The notes under the pieces were generated by a model, which did no database searches, was not told the origin of the DNA, and was given only the letters and a program-made list of their open reading frames with translations. A program made the translations under genes and the position numbers. Positions 11,179-22,100 of a DNA stretch of 64,000 nt are shown one piece after another. Each line of letters begins with the position of its first letter. The first letter of the stretch is position 1. Origin of the DNA: Dendrolimus kikuchii. Taxonomy: Eukaryota; Arthropoda; Insecta; Lepidoptera; Lasiocampidae. The stretch is taken from assembly GCA_019925095.2 (NCBI GenBank), contig CM034415.1, positions 10,110,833-10,174,832 of the forward strand, in the 5' to 3' direction.

Positions 11179-11196
11179 TGGTGACCCCGACGTGAT
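11179..11196 (+). promoter_or_regulatory. Primer-binding site, tRNA-Trp type
   Basis: TGGTGACCCCGACGTGAT is complementary to the 3' end of insect tRNA-Trp as I remember it. The tRNA-Trp primer is characteristic of the CsRn1/Kabuki group of Gypsy elements. It sits five bases after the inferred LTR end. Confidence 0.7.
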
Positions 11197-11679
11197 CAAA
11201 AAAATTTTGAACATTTATAAATTGGAATTATTCGTCTTTGGGCATTCGTCGTTGCCCACTACTCAAACTGTTTGGGCTGGAGTTTCAAGCCGAACGATCC
11301 CCGGGCGCGGACGTCTGGGACTGTTTCAGCGGGCACTCACAGCCCGCAGCGCCGACTCCATCTTCAGGCGAGGCCACCTGGATTGGAATTGCTCCAGCAT
11401 AACATCCACGGCCTGCAGCGGATAATTTCGACGGTGATTTCAACGATTTTCCGATTGTTCAAAAATAAGGGCGATCGCATACCGATTTCACGTATAAGGT
11501 TTTGCACATCTATTTTGTTTCAATTATTTTAAATTCATTTTTAATAATTGTGTTAATAATATTTTATGTTAATAGTTAGGGTATTTGTTTGTATAATTCT
11601 TACTTTTGTTTTATTCTCAAGTGTGTATTTTTTGTTTTTATCCTGTTTTGTGTTTCGGTTGTACATATAATCCTTCACT

Positions 11680-12072
11680 ATGTCTTCTATAGAAAGTCTG
11701 CTGCAACAGGTGAAGGATCTACAGGATCAATTGTCAAAAAGCACTTCACGCATTCCGGGGTACGATCCAATCGCAGAACCGCTGCCTATCGTTTCTTCCC
11801 CTTCGATCGCAGTGCCTGTTTCTTACACAAACCCATCGGATCTTGAGGTAATGAAGAAACAAGTAGATACCCTAACCAAAATATTTGACAAAATTGTCCT
11901 CCAGTCGCGTCATAGTTCTCGTTCCCGTGTGAAAAAGCAACCGCGCTCTTCTTCCAACTCTGGTAACCGCATATGCTGGTATCATAAGAAGTTTAAGGAC
12001 AAGGCTCATAAATGCGTTCTGCCCTGCAAATATAATCACAATCAAAATTTAAACGCGATTCACAATCAGTAG
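11680..12072 (+). CDS. Gag-like ORF of the CsRn1-type Gypsy element
   Basis: This 130-residue frame starts at ATG 11680. It has a helical N-terminal part ([18 protein letters not shown]) and a zinc-knuckle-like motif [18 protein letters not shown] near residues 107-124. The Cys-His-Cys-Cys order (C-x2-H-x9-C-x3-C) is the variant knuckle known for the CsRn1 group rather than the usual CCHC. It should package element RNA. It overlaps the pol frame, which lies one base back, and the frameshift heptamer TTTAAAC is near its end. Confidence 0.8.
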   Translation: MSSIESLLQQVKDLQDQLSKSTSRIPGYDPIAEPLPIVSSPSIAVPVSYTNPSDLEVMKKQVDTLTKIFDKIVLQSRHSSRSRVKKQPRSSSNSGNRICWYHKKFKDKAHKCVLPCKYNHNQNLNAIHNQ

Positions 12073-15000
12073 TGACGGCGACTGATTGTGCTGCACCTGG
12101 CCGTCGTTTATTTGTGACTGACTTGTCTGGGACCAACAGTCGATTTCTGATTGACACTGGTTCCGACATAAGTTGTTACCCGCGTACTCTACTCAAAGGA
12201 AGACACATAGCTTCTTCCAATTTTGATGTTTCCGCGGCTAACGGAAGTCGCATAAAAACATACGGCTCTGTATCTCTTTGTTTAAATTTAGGGTTACGCC
12301 GGGATTTCATGTGGAATTTCGTGGTAGCCGACGTAAACACGCCAATAATCGGCTCTGACTTTTTGGCATATTTTAATTTACTGCCAGATTGCCGCAACCA
12401 GCGTCTGTTAGATGGCACCACACGTTTGTCTGTCACCGCTATCGTCGCGGACACTTCTCAAACAAGTATTAAAACTATAATAAGCGGCAATTCCACCTAT
12501 TTAGATCTCCTGAAAGAATTCCCGGATATTACACGACCCCCTGGTGTTAATAGGGTTGTCAAACACACAACCGTACACCACATCCTCACCACAGATGGTC
12601 CACCTCTTGCGTGCCGCCCTCGCCGCCTCGCTGCGCAAAAACTTCAGGTTGCGAAGAGGGAATTCGAGGACATGCTGGCCTGCGGTACAACACGACCGTC
12701 CAAAAGCCCTTGGTCCTCGCCTTTGCACCTGGCAAAGAAGGGTGAGAATGGTTGGAGGCCCTGTGGGGATTATCGTGCTTTAAACGCCCGCACCATCCCA
12801 GACTCTTATCCTGTCCGTCACATAGGTGACTTTGGCCAAGACTTGGCTGGTTCTACCATCTTTTCGGTGTTAGACCTGGTCAAGGCATACCAGCAAATCC
12901 CCGTTCATCCGGATGACATCTGCAAAACGGCCATCACCACTCCATTCGGGTTATTTGAGTTCCCGTATATGACATTTGGACTTCGAAATGCTGGGCAGAC
13001 CTTCCAAAGGTTTATAGACGAGGTTGTGCGTGGTTTAAATTTTTGTTTCCCATACGTTGATGACATTTTGGTGTTCTCCCGTAATCCCCAGGATCACGCT
13101 GAACACCTTCGCGTTCTCTTCAAACGCCTGTCAGATTATGGGGTAGTTATCAATTCATCTAAGTGTGTTTTTGGCGCTGATGAAGTTAAATTTCTTGGGC
13201 ATTGGATTTCTAAAGATGGCATTCGACCACCAGCTGAAAGGATTCAAGCTTTGCGGGAGTTTCCCCTACCGAAGACGGTTGAGGGCTTGCGCAGGTTCCT
13301 CGGCATGCTAAATTTTTACCGCCGTTTTATCCCGAAGGCTGCTGAGCTACAAGCCCCTTTGATCAACATGCTGGCTGATTCTCAGTTAAAGGGTCCCAAA
13401 CCAGTTCCTTGGACTACTGACACTATTCAGGCTTTCCAGAACTGCAAAGACCATCTTGTGAATATCACTCTTTTAGCCCATCCAGATCCCACTGCAAAAT
13501 TAGGCTTATTCACAGACGCATCTTGTAGCCATGTCGGTGCTTGTCTCCAACAACGTGTTGGAGATGTCTGGCAGCCTCTTGCTTTCTTTAGCAAGAAGCT
13601 TACCCCTCGCCAGACAACGTGGCCTGCGTATTACCGTGAGCTTCTTGCGGTGTACGAGGCTGTTCAGCATTTTCGACATGTTTTGGAGGCACAGCATGTG
13701 ACGATCTACACTGATCATAAGCCCTTAATATATGCATTCCTTCAGAGGCGCGAAAAATTACCTCCTCCACAGCTAAACCAACTTTCATTCATCTCTCAAT
13801 TTACCACTGACATTTTACATATTAAAGGTCAGGATAATGTGGTTGCGGATGCAATGTCTCGCGTTGAAGCTATAACATTGGAGGAGGAATATGACACTTT
13901 AGCCAAGTCACAGGAGTCTGATGAAGAGTTAGCCAAGTTGTTGACTGAAGGTTCCAGTCTCAAGTTAGCTAAGGTTAGCATTCCTGGTACAAAGTTCGCA
14001 ATAATATGCGACACCTCAAGAGGTAAGGCTCGTCCTTTTATTCCTCGTGACTTGCGTCGTGCTATTTTTAATAGGCTTCACAATTTAAGCCATCCGGGCA
14101 TACGAGCGACCACAAAACTGGTTACTGACCGCTATGTTTGGCCTTCGATAAACAAGAACTGTCGAGAGTGGACGCGTTCTTGCCTCGATTGCCAACGCTG
14201 CAAGGTTACCCGGCATATTTCCACTCCGGTTGGTACTTTTACCACACCTACTCAGCGTTTCCGCCATGTCCATGTGGACATAGTTGGCCCTCTTCCACAT
14301 AGCAAGGGCTTTCAATACTGCCTTACTGCTGTCGATAGGTTCACCAGGTGGCCTGAAGCCTGGCCTATGGTTGGAATCACAGCTGAGGAAGTGGCTGAGA
14401 CCTTCTTCAGGGAGTGGATAGCTCGCTATGGCGTGCCTCAAATTATTACCACTGATCAAGGCCGCCAGTTCGAATCTGCTCTTTTTCGAGCTTTACTTCA
14501 ATTATGCTCTATCAAGCGCGTTCGTACCACGAGTTATCACCCGTGTGCGAATGGCCTTGTTGAGCGCATGCATCGGCAACTTAAAGCCGCAATCATGTGC
14601 CGCCAAGAGTCCTGGGTTTTATCATTACCCATAGTGCTCCTCGGCATGCGTTCTGCGCTAAAGGAGGATCTACAAGCTTCTTCCGCCGAGTTAGTGTACG
14701 GGGAATCCCTGTGCCTACCCGGAGAATTTCTTGCTCCTTCGCAGACTCCAAACTCAACTGCGGACGCTTCCGCCTTCGTATCCCAGCTTCGCCGCCACAT
14801 GGCACAGCTGAAGCCTGTTCCTGGCTCACGTCATGGGCAGAAGTCTACTTTCATTTTCAAGGACATAAACAATGCTTCTCATGTTTGGTTGCGCGACGAC
14901 ACCGTTCGCCATAGTCTCCAGCCTCCGTATAAAGGTCCATACAGGGTTCTTAGCCGGAAGGACAAAACTTTAACAATCGCCATCGGAGACAGGAATGCGG

Positions 15001-15185
15001 TTGTCAGCATGGACCGTGTCAAACCCGCGTACCAAGTGGTTGACGACTCTCCATTTTCGGTCACAGTCGCATCTCCATCTCCACCTTCACCTCCCACCCA
15101 ACAACAGAACACCACAGACAACAAGAAACCCTACACAACTCGGTCTGGTAGAACAGTCACGTTCAAGTTACCATTTGGTTCGTAG
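12036..15185 (+). CDS. Pol polyprotein of the CsRn1-type Gypsy element
   Basis: One uninterrupted frame of about 1050 codons, open from 12036 and entered by -1 frameshift from gag. Domains in order: aspartic protease ([10 protein letters not shown]), reverse transcriptase ([36 protein letters not shown]), RNase H ([21 protein letters not shown]), integrase zinc finger (H-H-C-C around [12 protein letters not shown] and CLDCQRC), integrase core ([19 protein letters not shown], and Glu in [10 protein letters not shown]) and a GPY/F module ([10 protein letters not shown]). The key protease, RT and integrase residues are all present, so the element may be autonomous or very recently active. There is no env frame. 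Confidence 0.93.
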   Translation, partial: SQSKFKRDSQSVVTATDCAAPGRRLFVTDLSGTNSRFLIDTGSDISCYPRTLLKGRHIASSNFDVSAANGSRIKTYGSVSLCLNLGLRRDFMWNFVVADVNTPIIGSDFLAYFNLLPDCRNQRLLDGTTRLSVTAIVADTSQTSIKTIISGNSTYLDLLKEFPDITRPPGVNRVVKHTTVHHILTTDGPPLACRPRRLAAQKLQVAKREFEDMLACGTTRPSKSPWSSPLHLAKKGENGWRPCGDYRALNARTIPDSYPVRHIGDFGQDLAGSTIFSVLDLVKAYQQIPVHPDDICKTAITTPFGLFEFPYMTFGLRNAGQTFQRFIDEVVRGLNFCFPYVDDILVFSRNPQDHAEHLRVLFKRLSDYGVVINSSKCVFGADEVKFLGHWISKDGIRPPAERIQALREFPLPKTVEGLRRFLGMLNFYRRFIPKAAELQAPLINMLADSQLKGPKPVPWTTDTIQAFQNCKDHLVNITLLAHPDPTAKLGLFTDASCSHVGACLQQRVGDVWQPLAFFSKKLTPRQTTWPAYYRELLAVYEAVQHFRHVLEAQHVTIYTDHKPLIYAFLQRREKLPPPQLNQLSFISQFTTDILHIKGQDNVVADAMSRVEAITLEEEYDTLAKSQESDEELAKLLTEGSSLKLAKVSIPGTKFAIICDTSRGKARPFIPRDLRRAIFNRLHNLSHPGIRATTKLVTDRYVWPSINKNCREWTRSCLDCQRCKVTRHISTPVGTFTTPTQRFRHVHVDIVGPLPHSKGFQYCLTAVDRFTRWPEAWPMVGITAEEVAETFFREWIARYGVPQIITTDQGRQFESALFRALLQLCSIKRVRTTSYHPCANGLVERMHRQLKAAIMCRQESWVLSLPIVLLGMRSALKEDLQASSAELVYGESLCLPGEFLAPSQTPNSTADASAFVSQLRRHMAQLKPVPGSRHGQKSTFIFKDINNASHVWLRDDTVRHSLQPPYKGPYRVLSRKDKTLTIAIGDRNAVVSMDRVKPAYQVVDDSPFSVTVASPSPPSPPTQQQNTTDNKKPYTTRSGRTVTFKLPFGS
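12048..12054 (+). promoter_or_regulatory. -1 ribosomal frameshift heptamer TTTAAAC
   Basis: In the gag frame the codons read TTA AAC, preceded by T, which is the canonical X XXY YYZ order. It lies in the gag-pol overlap, 18 bases before the gag stop. A slip back by one base enters the pol frame exactly (then AAA CGC GAT). Confidence 0.8.
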
Positions 15186-15274
15186 GCCCTTCATCTGTTG
15201 CTGTGCTTGTTAGTTATTAAGTTTTTTACTATTGTAATAATTAGTTTTTTTTTTTAAGTTCTTCTTTTTGTCTC

Positions 15275-15287
15275 CGTGGGGGGGTGG
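15275..15287 (+). promoter_or_regulatory. Polypurine tract before the 3' LTR
   Basis: CGTGGGGGGGTGG directly precedes TGTGGCGAAAC, a typical LTR start with TG. It primes plus-strand DNA synthesis in LTR elements. Confidence 0.65.
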
Positions 15288-15500
15288 TGTGGCGAAACAA
15301 ACCTGTTCGCCTACTGCCTGGCAGGCAAGATTGAAGGTTTTAGAATTGACAACTGTTATGTCACATTAGAGACAAAGAAAATTAGTCACGAAAATGTACA
15401 GAATTCAATCCCTTTAAATCCGAATATATATTTTATATTGATACGTTCGGCAATGTAAATATCATATACAAAATTACATACTTTGAAAATGAACGGGTCA
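15288..15500 (+). mobile_element. 3' LTR of Gypsy element
   Basis: It begins TGTGGCG after the polypurine tract and ends GGGTCA. Its core is identical to the 5' LTR, but it lacks about 60 bases near 15335 and 24 bases near 15497 that the 5' copy has. I could not find a clear target duplication. Confidence 0.75.
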
Positions 15501-16017
15501 TGGTCACTAAGGTGGATGTGGAGCGGCAGCGTGAGCGTACCAGCCATTTTTTTTCATTGTACAGAAATTCGACCTCTACAATTTTATTATATTACATGTA
15601 CAAATACAAGTCGGGAAAACTTAAGAAAATATTAAATAACCCTAGTAATAAACGGCCTTACTTATAATAATCTCGTTAAGAAACAATTAGGCATCTCTTA
15701 AGTAAGAGAATCAGAATCACACCTTAATCAATGAATATCTTTTTTTTCACTTATAAACGTGTATTACCTTTTGTTTACCTAAGAGGAGCACAGATAAACG
15801 AAATTTGAATGATTAATGTAGGTTGTACCCAAAATATTCAACTAAAGGGGAGTTTATGGGTAAGATTTCACTTATCAGTTGCTGAGCAGTTTCTTTAAAT
15901 TTAAGAAACGATTATATGTAAGGCCCTTTATATTGTTTTATTTTATAAAGCATTTAGCATTTTCTTTAAAAAAATAGCCCTTTAGCTACGTTAGTGCCAC
16001 CAAGGCGCTGGTGGCGC
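15501..16017. other. Intergenic, small repeat relics
   Basis: GGGGAGTTTATGGGTAAGAT and the following 80 bases recur at 16358-16440. Another patch near 15560 (CAGAAATTCGACCTCTACA) recurs inverted near 47300. No gene seen. Confidence 0.5.
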
Positions 16018-16257
16018 CGGGTCAGCCAGGTGGTAGGGCATTTGCCCGACTGGATGGCTACCACCCCTGGTCTAAAGTATGTCGCCATAACAACCTTGAG
16101 TTGTGTTCCGGCATTATTGACCAGGTTCCAGTTTCCCTTAAGAGAGCAGCAGCGCATTTGTAGCAACTTTGCTGTTGCAAATGTCCATAGGTGATGGTAA
16201 CCGCTTTCCATCAAGTGGGTCGTCTGCCTGTCTGCTGATCTCCTGCAATAAAAAAAA
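16018..16257 (+). repeat. SINE-A copy without its head
   Basis: It starts inside CAGCCAGGTGGTAGGGC and ends TCCTGCAATAAAAAAAA. Confidence 0.8.
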
Positions 16258-17083
16258 CCAATTTAATGCCTTTTTACTGATATATTTTTATACACACGAT
16301 TCGGTCCCCTTATTCCTGTATTCTTGACAATCAGCTTTACCACCTCTTATCCTTAAGAGGAGTTTATGGGTAAGATTTTCGCTAATCAGTTGCTGAGCAG
16401 TTTCTTAAAATTTAATAAACGATTATAAGTAAGGCCGTAAATGTTACGTTAAGTGACCGTCATTGTATATCAAGTTGATGATTGCAGAATAACCTTTGGT
16501 AAGGATACAGTTATTTACAAAGTCAGGTTGCGTAGTGTATTTAGACAATGTTTCTCAAAGTATCCATGACCTCACGTTAAATTGGATGGAAACAAAAGGT
16601 ATATAATTCCATTTTGCTTCGCATTGACATTCGTAAAAAATTCTTGCGAAAACTGTGTCACTTAATTTAATGATAAGTTCTAATACAATTTTAAAACAAA
16701 TAAAACACACCCTCCGCCAAAGAAATGTCAGCATCAAAGTTTAAACACCAAGTTTAGACACAGAATGCATATTACCAAACCGACCATAACGCTAGGGGCA
16801 CACATACACACGCAGACACACACACACAAACACACACGCACGCAGTCATAGTTTTAGGTTAATTAATAAATAATTCTATTATATTTAAGTTCCTATAATA
16901 AAATTGCGTTGGGTGCCGCGATACAGACCTAGAGTCTAGTGCAGCAACCGCCTCCAAAAAAATTGTAGCCTTAATTTTAATCAAAATGCGTTATTACCAT
17001 AAGTGTTAGGTATAATTATATAAAGCCTAGAAATAAGTTTATATAAATAAACGAATTTGAATTTGAAAAAAAATCTTATCAAC
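16258..17083. other. Intergenic, CA microsatellite
   Basis: A CACACA-rich tract occupies about 16800-16845. The rest is AT-rich without coding signal. Confidence 0.45.
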
Positions 17084-17216
17084 TTTTCAGGTGTTCAGAG
17101 GGCTGGTGCCTACTTTGGACAACAGATTTATATGTCAATCCAACGAGAAATCGTCGTCAGCCACCTTACCCATAGAAGACGGTGACCTAGGCTCGGTATT
17201 CTACTTACAGTCTTGA
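17084..17216 (+). mobile_element. Retroelement C-terminus fragment
   Basis: It translates in part to GAYFGQQIYMSIQREI and then [15 protein letters not shown], with a stop. It matches the C-terminal part of the frame at 17391-17925 and the relic at 32424-32551. Confidence 0.6.
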
Positions 17217-17390
17217 GATATTATAGGTAGACTACAAAATAACTAAATAAAGTTTTTTTTAGAAACTTTACTGTCTTTTTTTTCTATACAATATTTTGAC
17301 AATCGAATCAGCTGAAATATAATTACATATTTTAGTGGTAATTAAAAATAAACTAAATTAAAAATAAATCAAACTATAAATAAATTAAAA

Positions 17391-17925
17391 TTAAACTATA
17401 AAATATAGTTCTAGATCGCTGTCACTCGGAAACGTGCCCAAAAGACTGGCCACATTGCCTCGCTGAATGGCAATGATGATGCGTTGTCCGAGGTATAAAC
17501 CAGTCTTTTGGTCACGTGAGACATCCACCAGACGTTTGGCTATGTCTCGATAAAGCTTGTGCGCCTCAGGCCCCCATGGTCTCAGGGTCTCGACCCCAAA
17601 AGTCGCAAATATGTAGCCATTTCCGATGGCTGAGTATTTGCGGCGTTTTAGGGCCTCCTGTTGTGCAGCAGCTGTAGCGGCAAACATGCTAGTAGCTGAA
17701 AGATGAGACGCTGCCAAAGTATCGCCGCAAGACGCGTCCCATACTAAGGGGCGACCCATCTTCCAGGGCACCAATGACATACCATCGGGTATCTTGCCAT
17801 CGTCGCGGCAAAGGCCGTTCGGGTCTAGGACGGCAGGTACCCCGGCGGTGACAAGAGCTCGACGGATTACGTCATTAAGTGTTGCATGACGTGAAATTCT
17901 GCCGGCACTCCTGATAGTTTTTTCA
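17391..17925 (-). mobile_element. C-terminal part of a retroelement protein
   Basis: The minus-strand frame stays open from about 17925 (RHATLNDVIRRALVTAG, PNGLCRDDGK) through PWKMGRPLVWDASCGDT, GVETLRPWGPEAHKLYRDIA and [19 protein letters not shown] to a stop. I know this block as the C-terminal region of reverse-transcriptase polyproteins common in insects, but I cannot name the clade. It is not a host gene. Relics lie at 17084-17216, 32424-32551 and 44780-45000. Confidence 0.65.
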
Positions 17926-18983
17926 AAGTTTTCTTTTATTTTATTCGTTTATTATGTCTTGTATAATAAATTAGGTACAACTTTTTAATAACTGTTTAGA
18001 CGACAATTAATATGTTATTTGACTGATTTATGTTACGTTACGATAAATCTAAGAAAAAGCGTCTCTTTATTTATTATTTATTAAATAGTTTATTGGGCAC
18101 AATTTAGAAATAAAACTAGTTATAAAAGTCAATTTTATTATATAGAAAGTGGAAAGAAAAAATGTTTCTTTAGGACTAGATTCAAAAACAAAACAGTAAA
18201 ACAACATGAATTATGCAGCGCGTTCCATTAGTAGTTACTATTTACGCATATGACGCTATGTTTACTTATTTCATAATAATTGTAGGGTCACGTAAAGCGA
18301 CTTTGAGAACCGGTGTGTCCAAGGCTACACTTTAATTCACTCGTGACTTCATCTTAACATAGTATACACGAGTTTAGAAAATCTGAACACATTTCAATAA
18401 CCTTTTTTTTGTTACTCTATAGTCTTGTTTTTTATGTCTGTTAATACTTGAGGTTAACTGCAGGATATTTGTGACGTGGTAAAAAAGTCCAGTTAAAGCA
18501 ATAACTTTAAAAATAATAACTAGATATGAAAAATCGAATTAAACACGTTAAAATGTATTGAAATGCAATTTTGAGGGTCAATGAAAACTTATCATTGTAA
18601 TTATGCGTGTGGTTTAAGTTTAACAGTGTAAAATATATCACGGTTTTATAGTTAATACTTCAATAGTATAATATCTTGCAGTGCAATATTGTTTAATTTT
18701 TTTTTTTATTATTTCTTAAAGTGTACAATTATAATTTAAATAACAATTGTGTTTGTGTTGAAATGTGCTTGTTTGATGTTTGTGTTGTCACAATAACTCC
18801 TTTGTTAACCATCAGTCTAGGACCTAAAATGTGATTTTTGCTTAAAGATTATTTTGAGTATATTAAAGGACACTGGCTATATAAATAAAACAAATAAGCC
18901 ATATTAAAAAAGAACAAGTACATTTGCTACTTATTGTAGATATTCTGTGCTAGTTTTTTAAAATTAGAATAGAACTTTCTAAA
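17926..18983. other. Upstream region of the clip protease gene
   Basis: AT-rich sequence in which the promoter and 5' UTR of the protease should lie. I see no clear TATA box with initiator, and no other gene. Confidence 0.4.
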
Positions 18984-19110
18984 ATGTCAAAAGTGAATGC
19001 ATTATTTTTCGTGACTGTATTCTTGCTGTCCTCTTTCTGTGTTCTGTGTCAGAGGAAGACAGAGAAAAAGTCCGGAAAAAAGGAGATTTTAAATTTCAAT
19101 TTGCCTGAAG
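18984..19110 (+). CDS. Clip protease exon 1 (signal peptide)
   Basis: ATG in the context TAAAATGT starts a 42-codon exon. A hydrophobic core ends at CVLCQ, a likely signal-peptidase site, and a Lys-rich stretch ([10 protein letters not shown]) follows. The donor GTAAGA leaves one base of the next codon (phase 1), which fits the acceptor at 24437. Confidence 0.85.
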
Positions 19111-22100
19111 GTAAGATTACGTACAAATTCTTGATGCCACCGTCGCAATTCAGTAAAAATACTTCGTCATAAGGTCAACGAGAAAGTAGTACAGTCGATT
19201 GGCAGATGGATCACCTGAGGGAAAGCAGTTACCATCCGAACCATATCGTGTTGCAGTTATTCAGTAGCACAGTTGTTCTGGTCATGTTTCCGTTTAAAGT
19301 TAATAATTTATTTTGTTATGTACCCTCTTATTTCTAAACGATACAATCGGCCATTTCCTTAATTGAATAATAATGTTATATTTTTATTTATTCTGTGATT
19401 AGCGCCTGTTTTTTATAGAGTAGTTCTCCATAATTTATCTCCATTTTATATAACAATAATATGATTTGGTAATTGTGTACAGATTATAATAGGTTGGGGA
19501 AAAAGTCTTTTCGCATATAGTATGTATGAACTTGTAATAAGATCTCTTTGGCTATACCATTTGTATCTGGTTGATTTTGGTATCATTAAAAAGTTTTAAT
19601 TTTAAAGAAGACAATTCCAAATTCATATTAGGAAAATGTGTGATTTTCATTTGTTTTTCTTATTGTTAAAATGAGTGAATATAATGAAGAAATTCGATAC
19701 ATTTTAAAATTTTACTACAAAAAAGGTAAAAATGCAACACAAGCCGCGAAAAAAAATTGTGATGTTTATGGACCTAATGCAGTATCTGTGAGAGTAGCGC
19801 AAATTTGGTTTAAGCGTTTTCAATCCGGAAATTTTGATATCAAAGATGCACGTCGCTCTGGTCGCCCTGTTACGGACAAAATTGATGCCATTTTTGAAAA
19901 AGTGGACCAAGATTGGCATATAGTAGTTACGATGTAGCTGGAGAACTGGGAATTGACCACAAAACGGTTTTGGCGCATTTGAAAAAAGCTGGATACACAA
20001 AAAAGCTCGATATTTGCGTGCCTCATGAGCTCACTGAAAGAAACCTAATGAACCATGTACTCATTTGTGATACTTTATTACGACGTAATGAAACCGAACC
20101 ATTTTTGAAGAAACTGATAACTGGTGATGAAAAGTGGATCACGTACGACAAGAACGTGCGAAAAAGATCGTGGTCAAAGGCCGGTCAGGCTTCACAGACT
20201 GTGGCGAAACCCTGGTTAACTCGCAACAAGGTGATGCTGTGTGTATGGTGGGATTGGAAGGGCATTCATTATGAGCTGTTACCGCCAAGCAGGACCATCG
20301 ATTCTGAACTATCCTGCGAACAACTGATGAGATTAAAGTAAAAAGTTGAGAGAAAGCGGCCGGAATTAATCAACAGAAGGGGTGTGGTTTTTCACCATAA
20401 TAACGCTAGACCTCACACATCTTTAGCCACTCAGCAAAAATTACGAGTTTGGCTGGGAGGTGTTAATGCATCCTCCGTATAGTCCTGACCTTGCTCCTTC
20501 AGATTTTCGCCTGTTTCGGTCTCTGCAGAATTCCTTAGGCAGTGTCAGGTTAACATCACGAGAGGACTGCCAAAACCACTTGTCGCAGTTTTTTGATCAG
20601 AAGCCCCAAAATTTTTATAGCAATGGGATCACGTCCCTACCTACAAGATGGCAAAAAGTTATCCAACATAATGGGACATACATACTTTAGTCAAATGTAA
20701 ATAAACTTCATAAAAAAACCTTTTGAATTTTTATATAAAATGCGAAGAAACTTTTTCCCCAACTAATAATTCAAAATCTTTCAATTGTATAGACACGGCA
20801 TTCACTACATTTTGTTTTCATGTTAGCAGACGCGATCGATTTGTACTGTGTTCGGTTTGTTTAAATACATGTAAAACTTTAAGTATAATATCTTGTATAA
20901 AATATTATCTCGAATTTCCAAACAGTTAATGTATTAAATTCTTTTCATTCATAACACTTTAATTAAAATAGTTTATCAATGACTTCAATCCGCTATCGGT
21001 TGAGCCAATTGCCAAGTTGCATGTACTGTTGAATTGTTGGAGGGATGGCGAGGTGTTCTAAAATGCTTGTAGAGTCATCATCATCATCATCATCCGAGCG
21101 TTAAATCCCGGTTGCGTTCGGAGCGATCACTTCGACGCCCAGGGTCCGCTTTCCTACTCTTTCTTCTCCACTTCGCGCGATCTTCGGCATCCCTTGTATT
21201 GAGACCATTGGTACGCATGTCATCCCTCACAACGTCAAGCCAGCATTTCTTGGGCCTACCCCTTCGACCGGGACCTGGCGTAGGCGGCATGGCTAGACAT
21301 TTGTTCCCCACGTAACTAGCCGGTTTCCGTAAAACGTGGCCATACCAGCGTAAGCGCCTCTCCTGCAGTTTGTCTGCTATGTCACGGACGTGAAGGCTGC
21401 CGCGGATGCGGGAGTTCCGGACGCGATCCTTTCGCGTGACTCCACACATCCACCGAAGCATATTCATTTCCGTGACACGCAGCTCCTGCTTGTGTCGCTC
21501 GAGTACAGGCCACGCTTCACTGCCATATAAAAGAACAGGTCTAATAATGGATTTGTAGACCTGTCCTTTTAACTTAACCGGCATTTTGGGGTCGCAAGTG
21601 ACACCTGTCACCTCACGCCACTTGGCCCAAGCTGCTGATATTCGGGCCTTGACGTCATGGTCGATGTCCCCGGACGCGCTTAGTACAGCTAAAATGCTTG
21701 TAGAGTATGAAAAATTAATATATTCAATATGTTAAAACCGTAAGGTTCTGTGACCAGTTGCTGTTCTTTTACTACCATAAACCCTTCTGAGTTGTTGCAA
21801 GTATTACAATCGACATTTCTAACACCCGAAGGTAAGGGGAGACTAGAACCTGGCCATTGTTGCTAACAAGCCTGATATTGTGATAGTTGATCGGTCTGCG
21901 AGACGTGCTATTGTAGATGTCGCGATTCCCCATGATGGTAACCTCGTGAATGCCGAGAAAGATAAACAAATAAAGTATGTTGATCTTGCTCACGAGGTTA
22001 CCGCTATGTGGAACCTGGACTCTACAATCATAGTACCGATAGTGGTGTCAGTGAATGGACTAATAGCGAAGAGCCTTGACCGCCACCTTGAAAGGCTCTC

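Noticed and set aside
14085..14914. Minus- and plus-strand frames of 80-125 codons inside the Gypsy pol gene
   Set aside because: Shadow frames of the long pol ORF; no domains.
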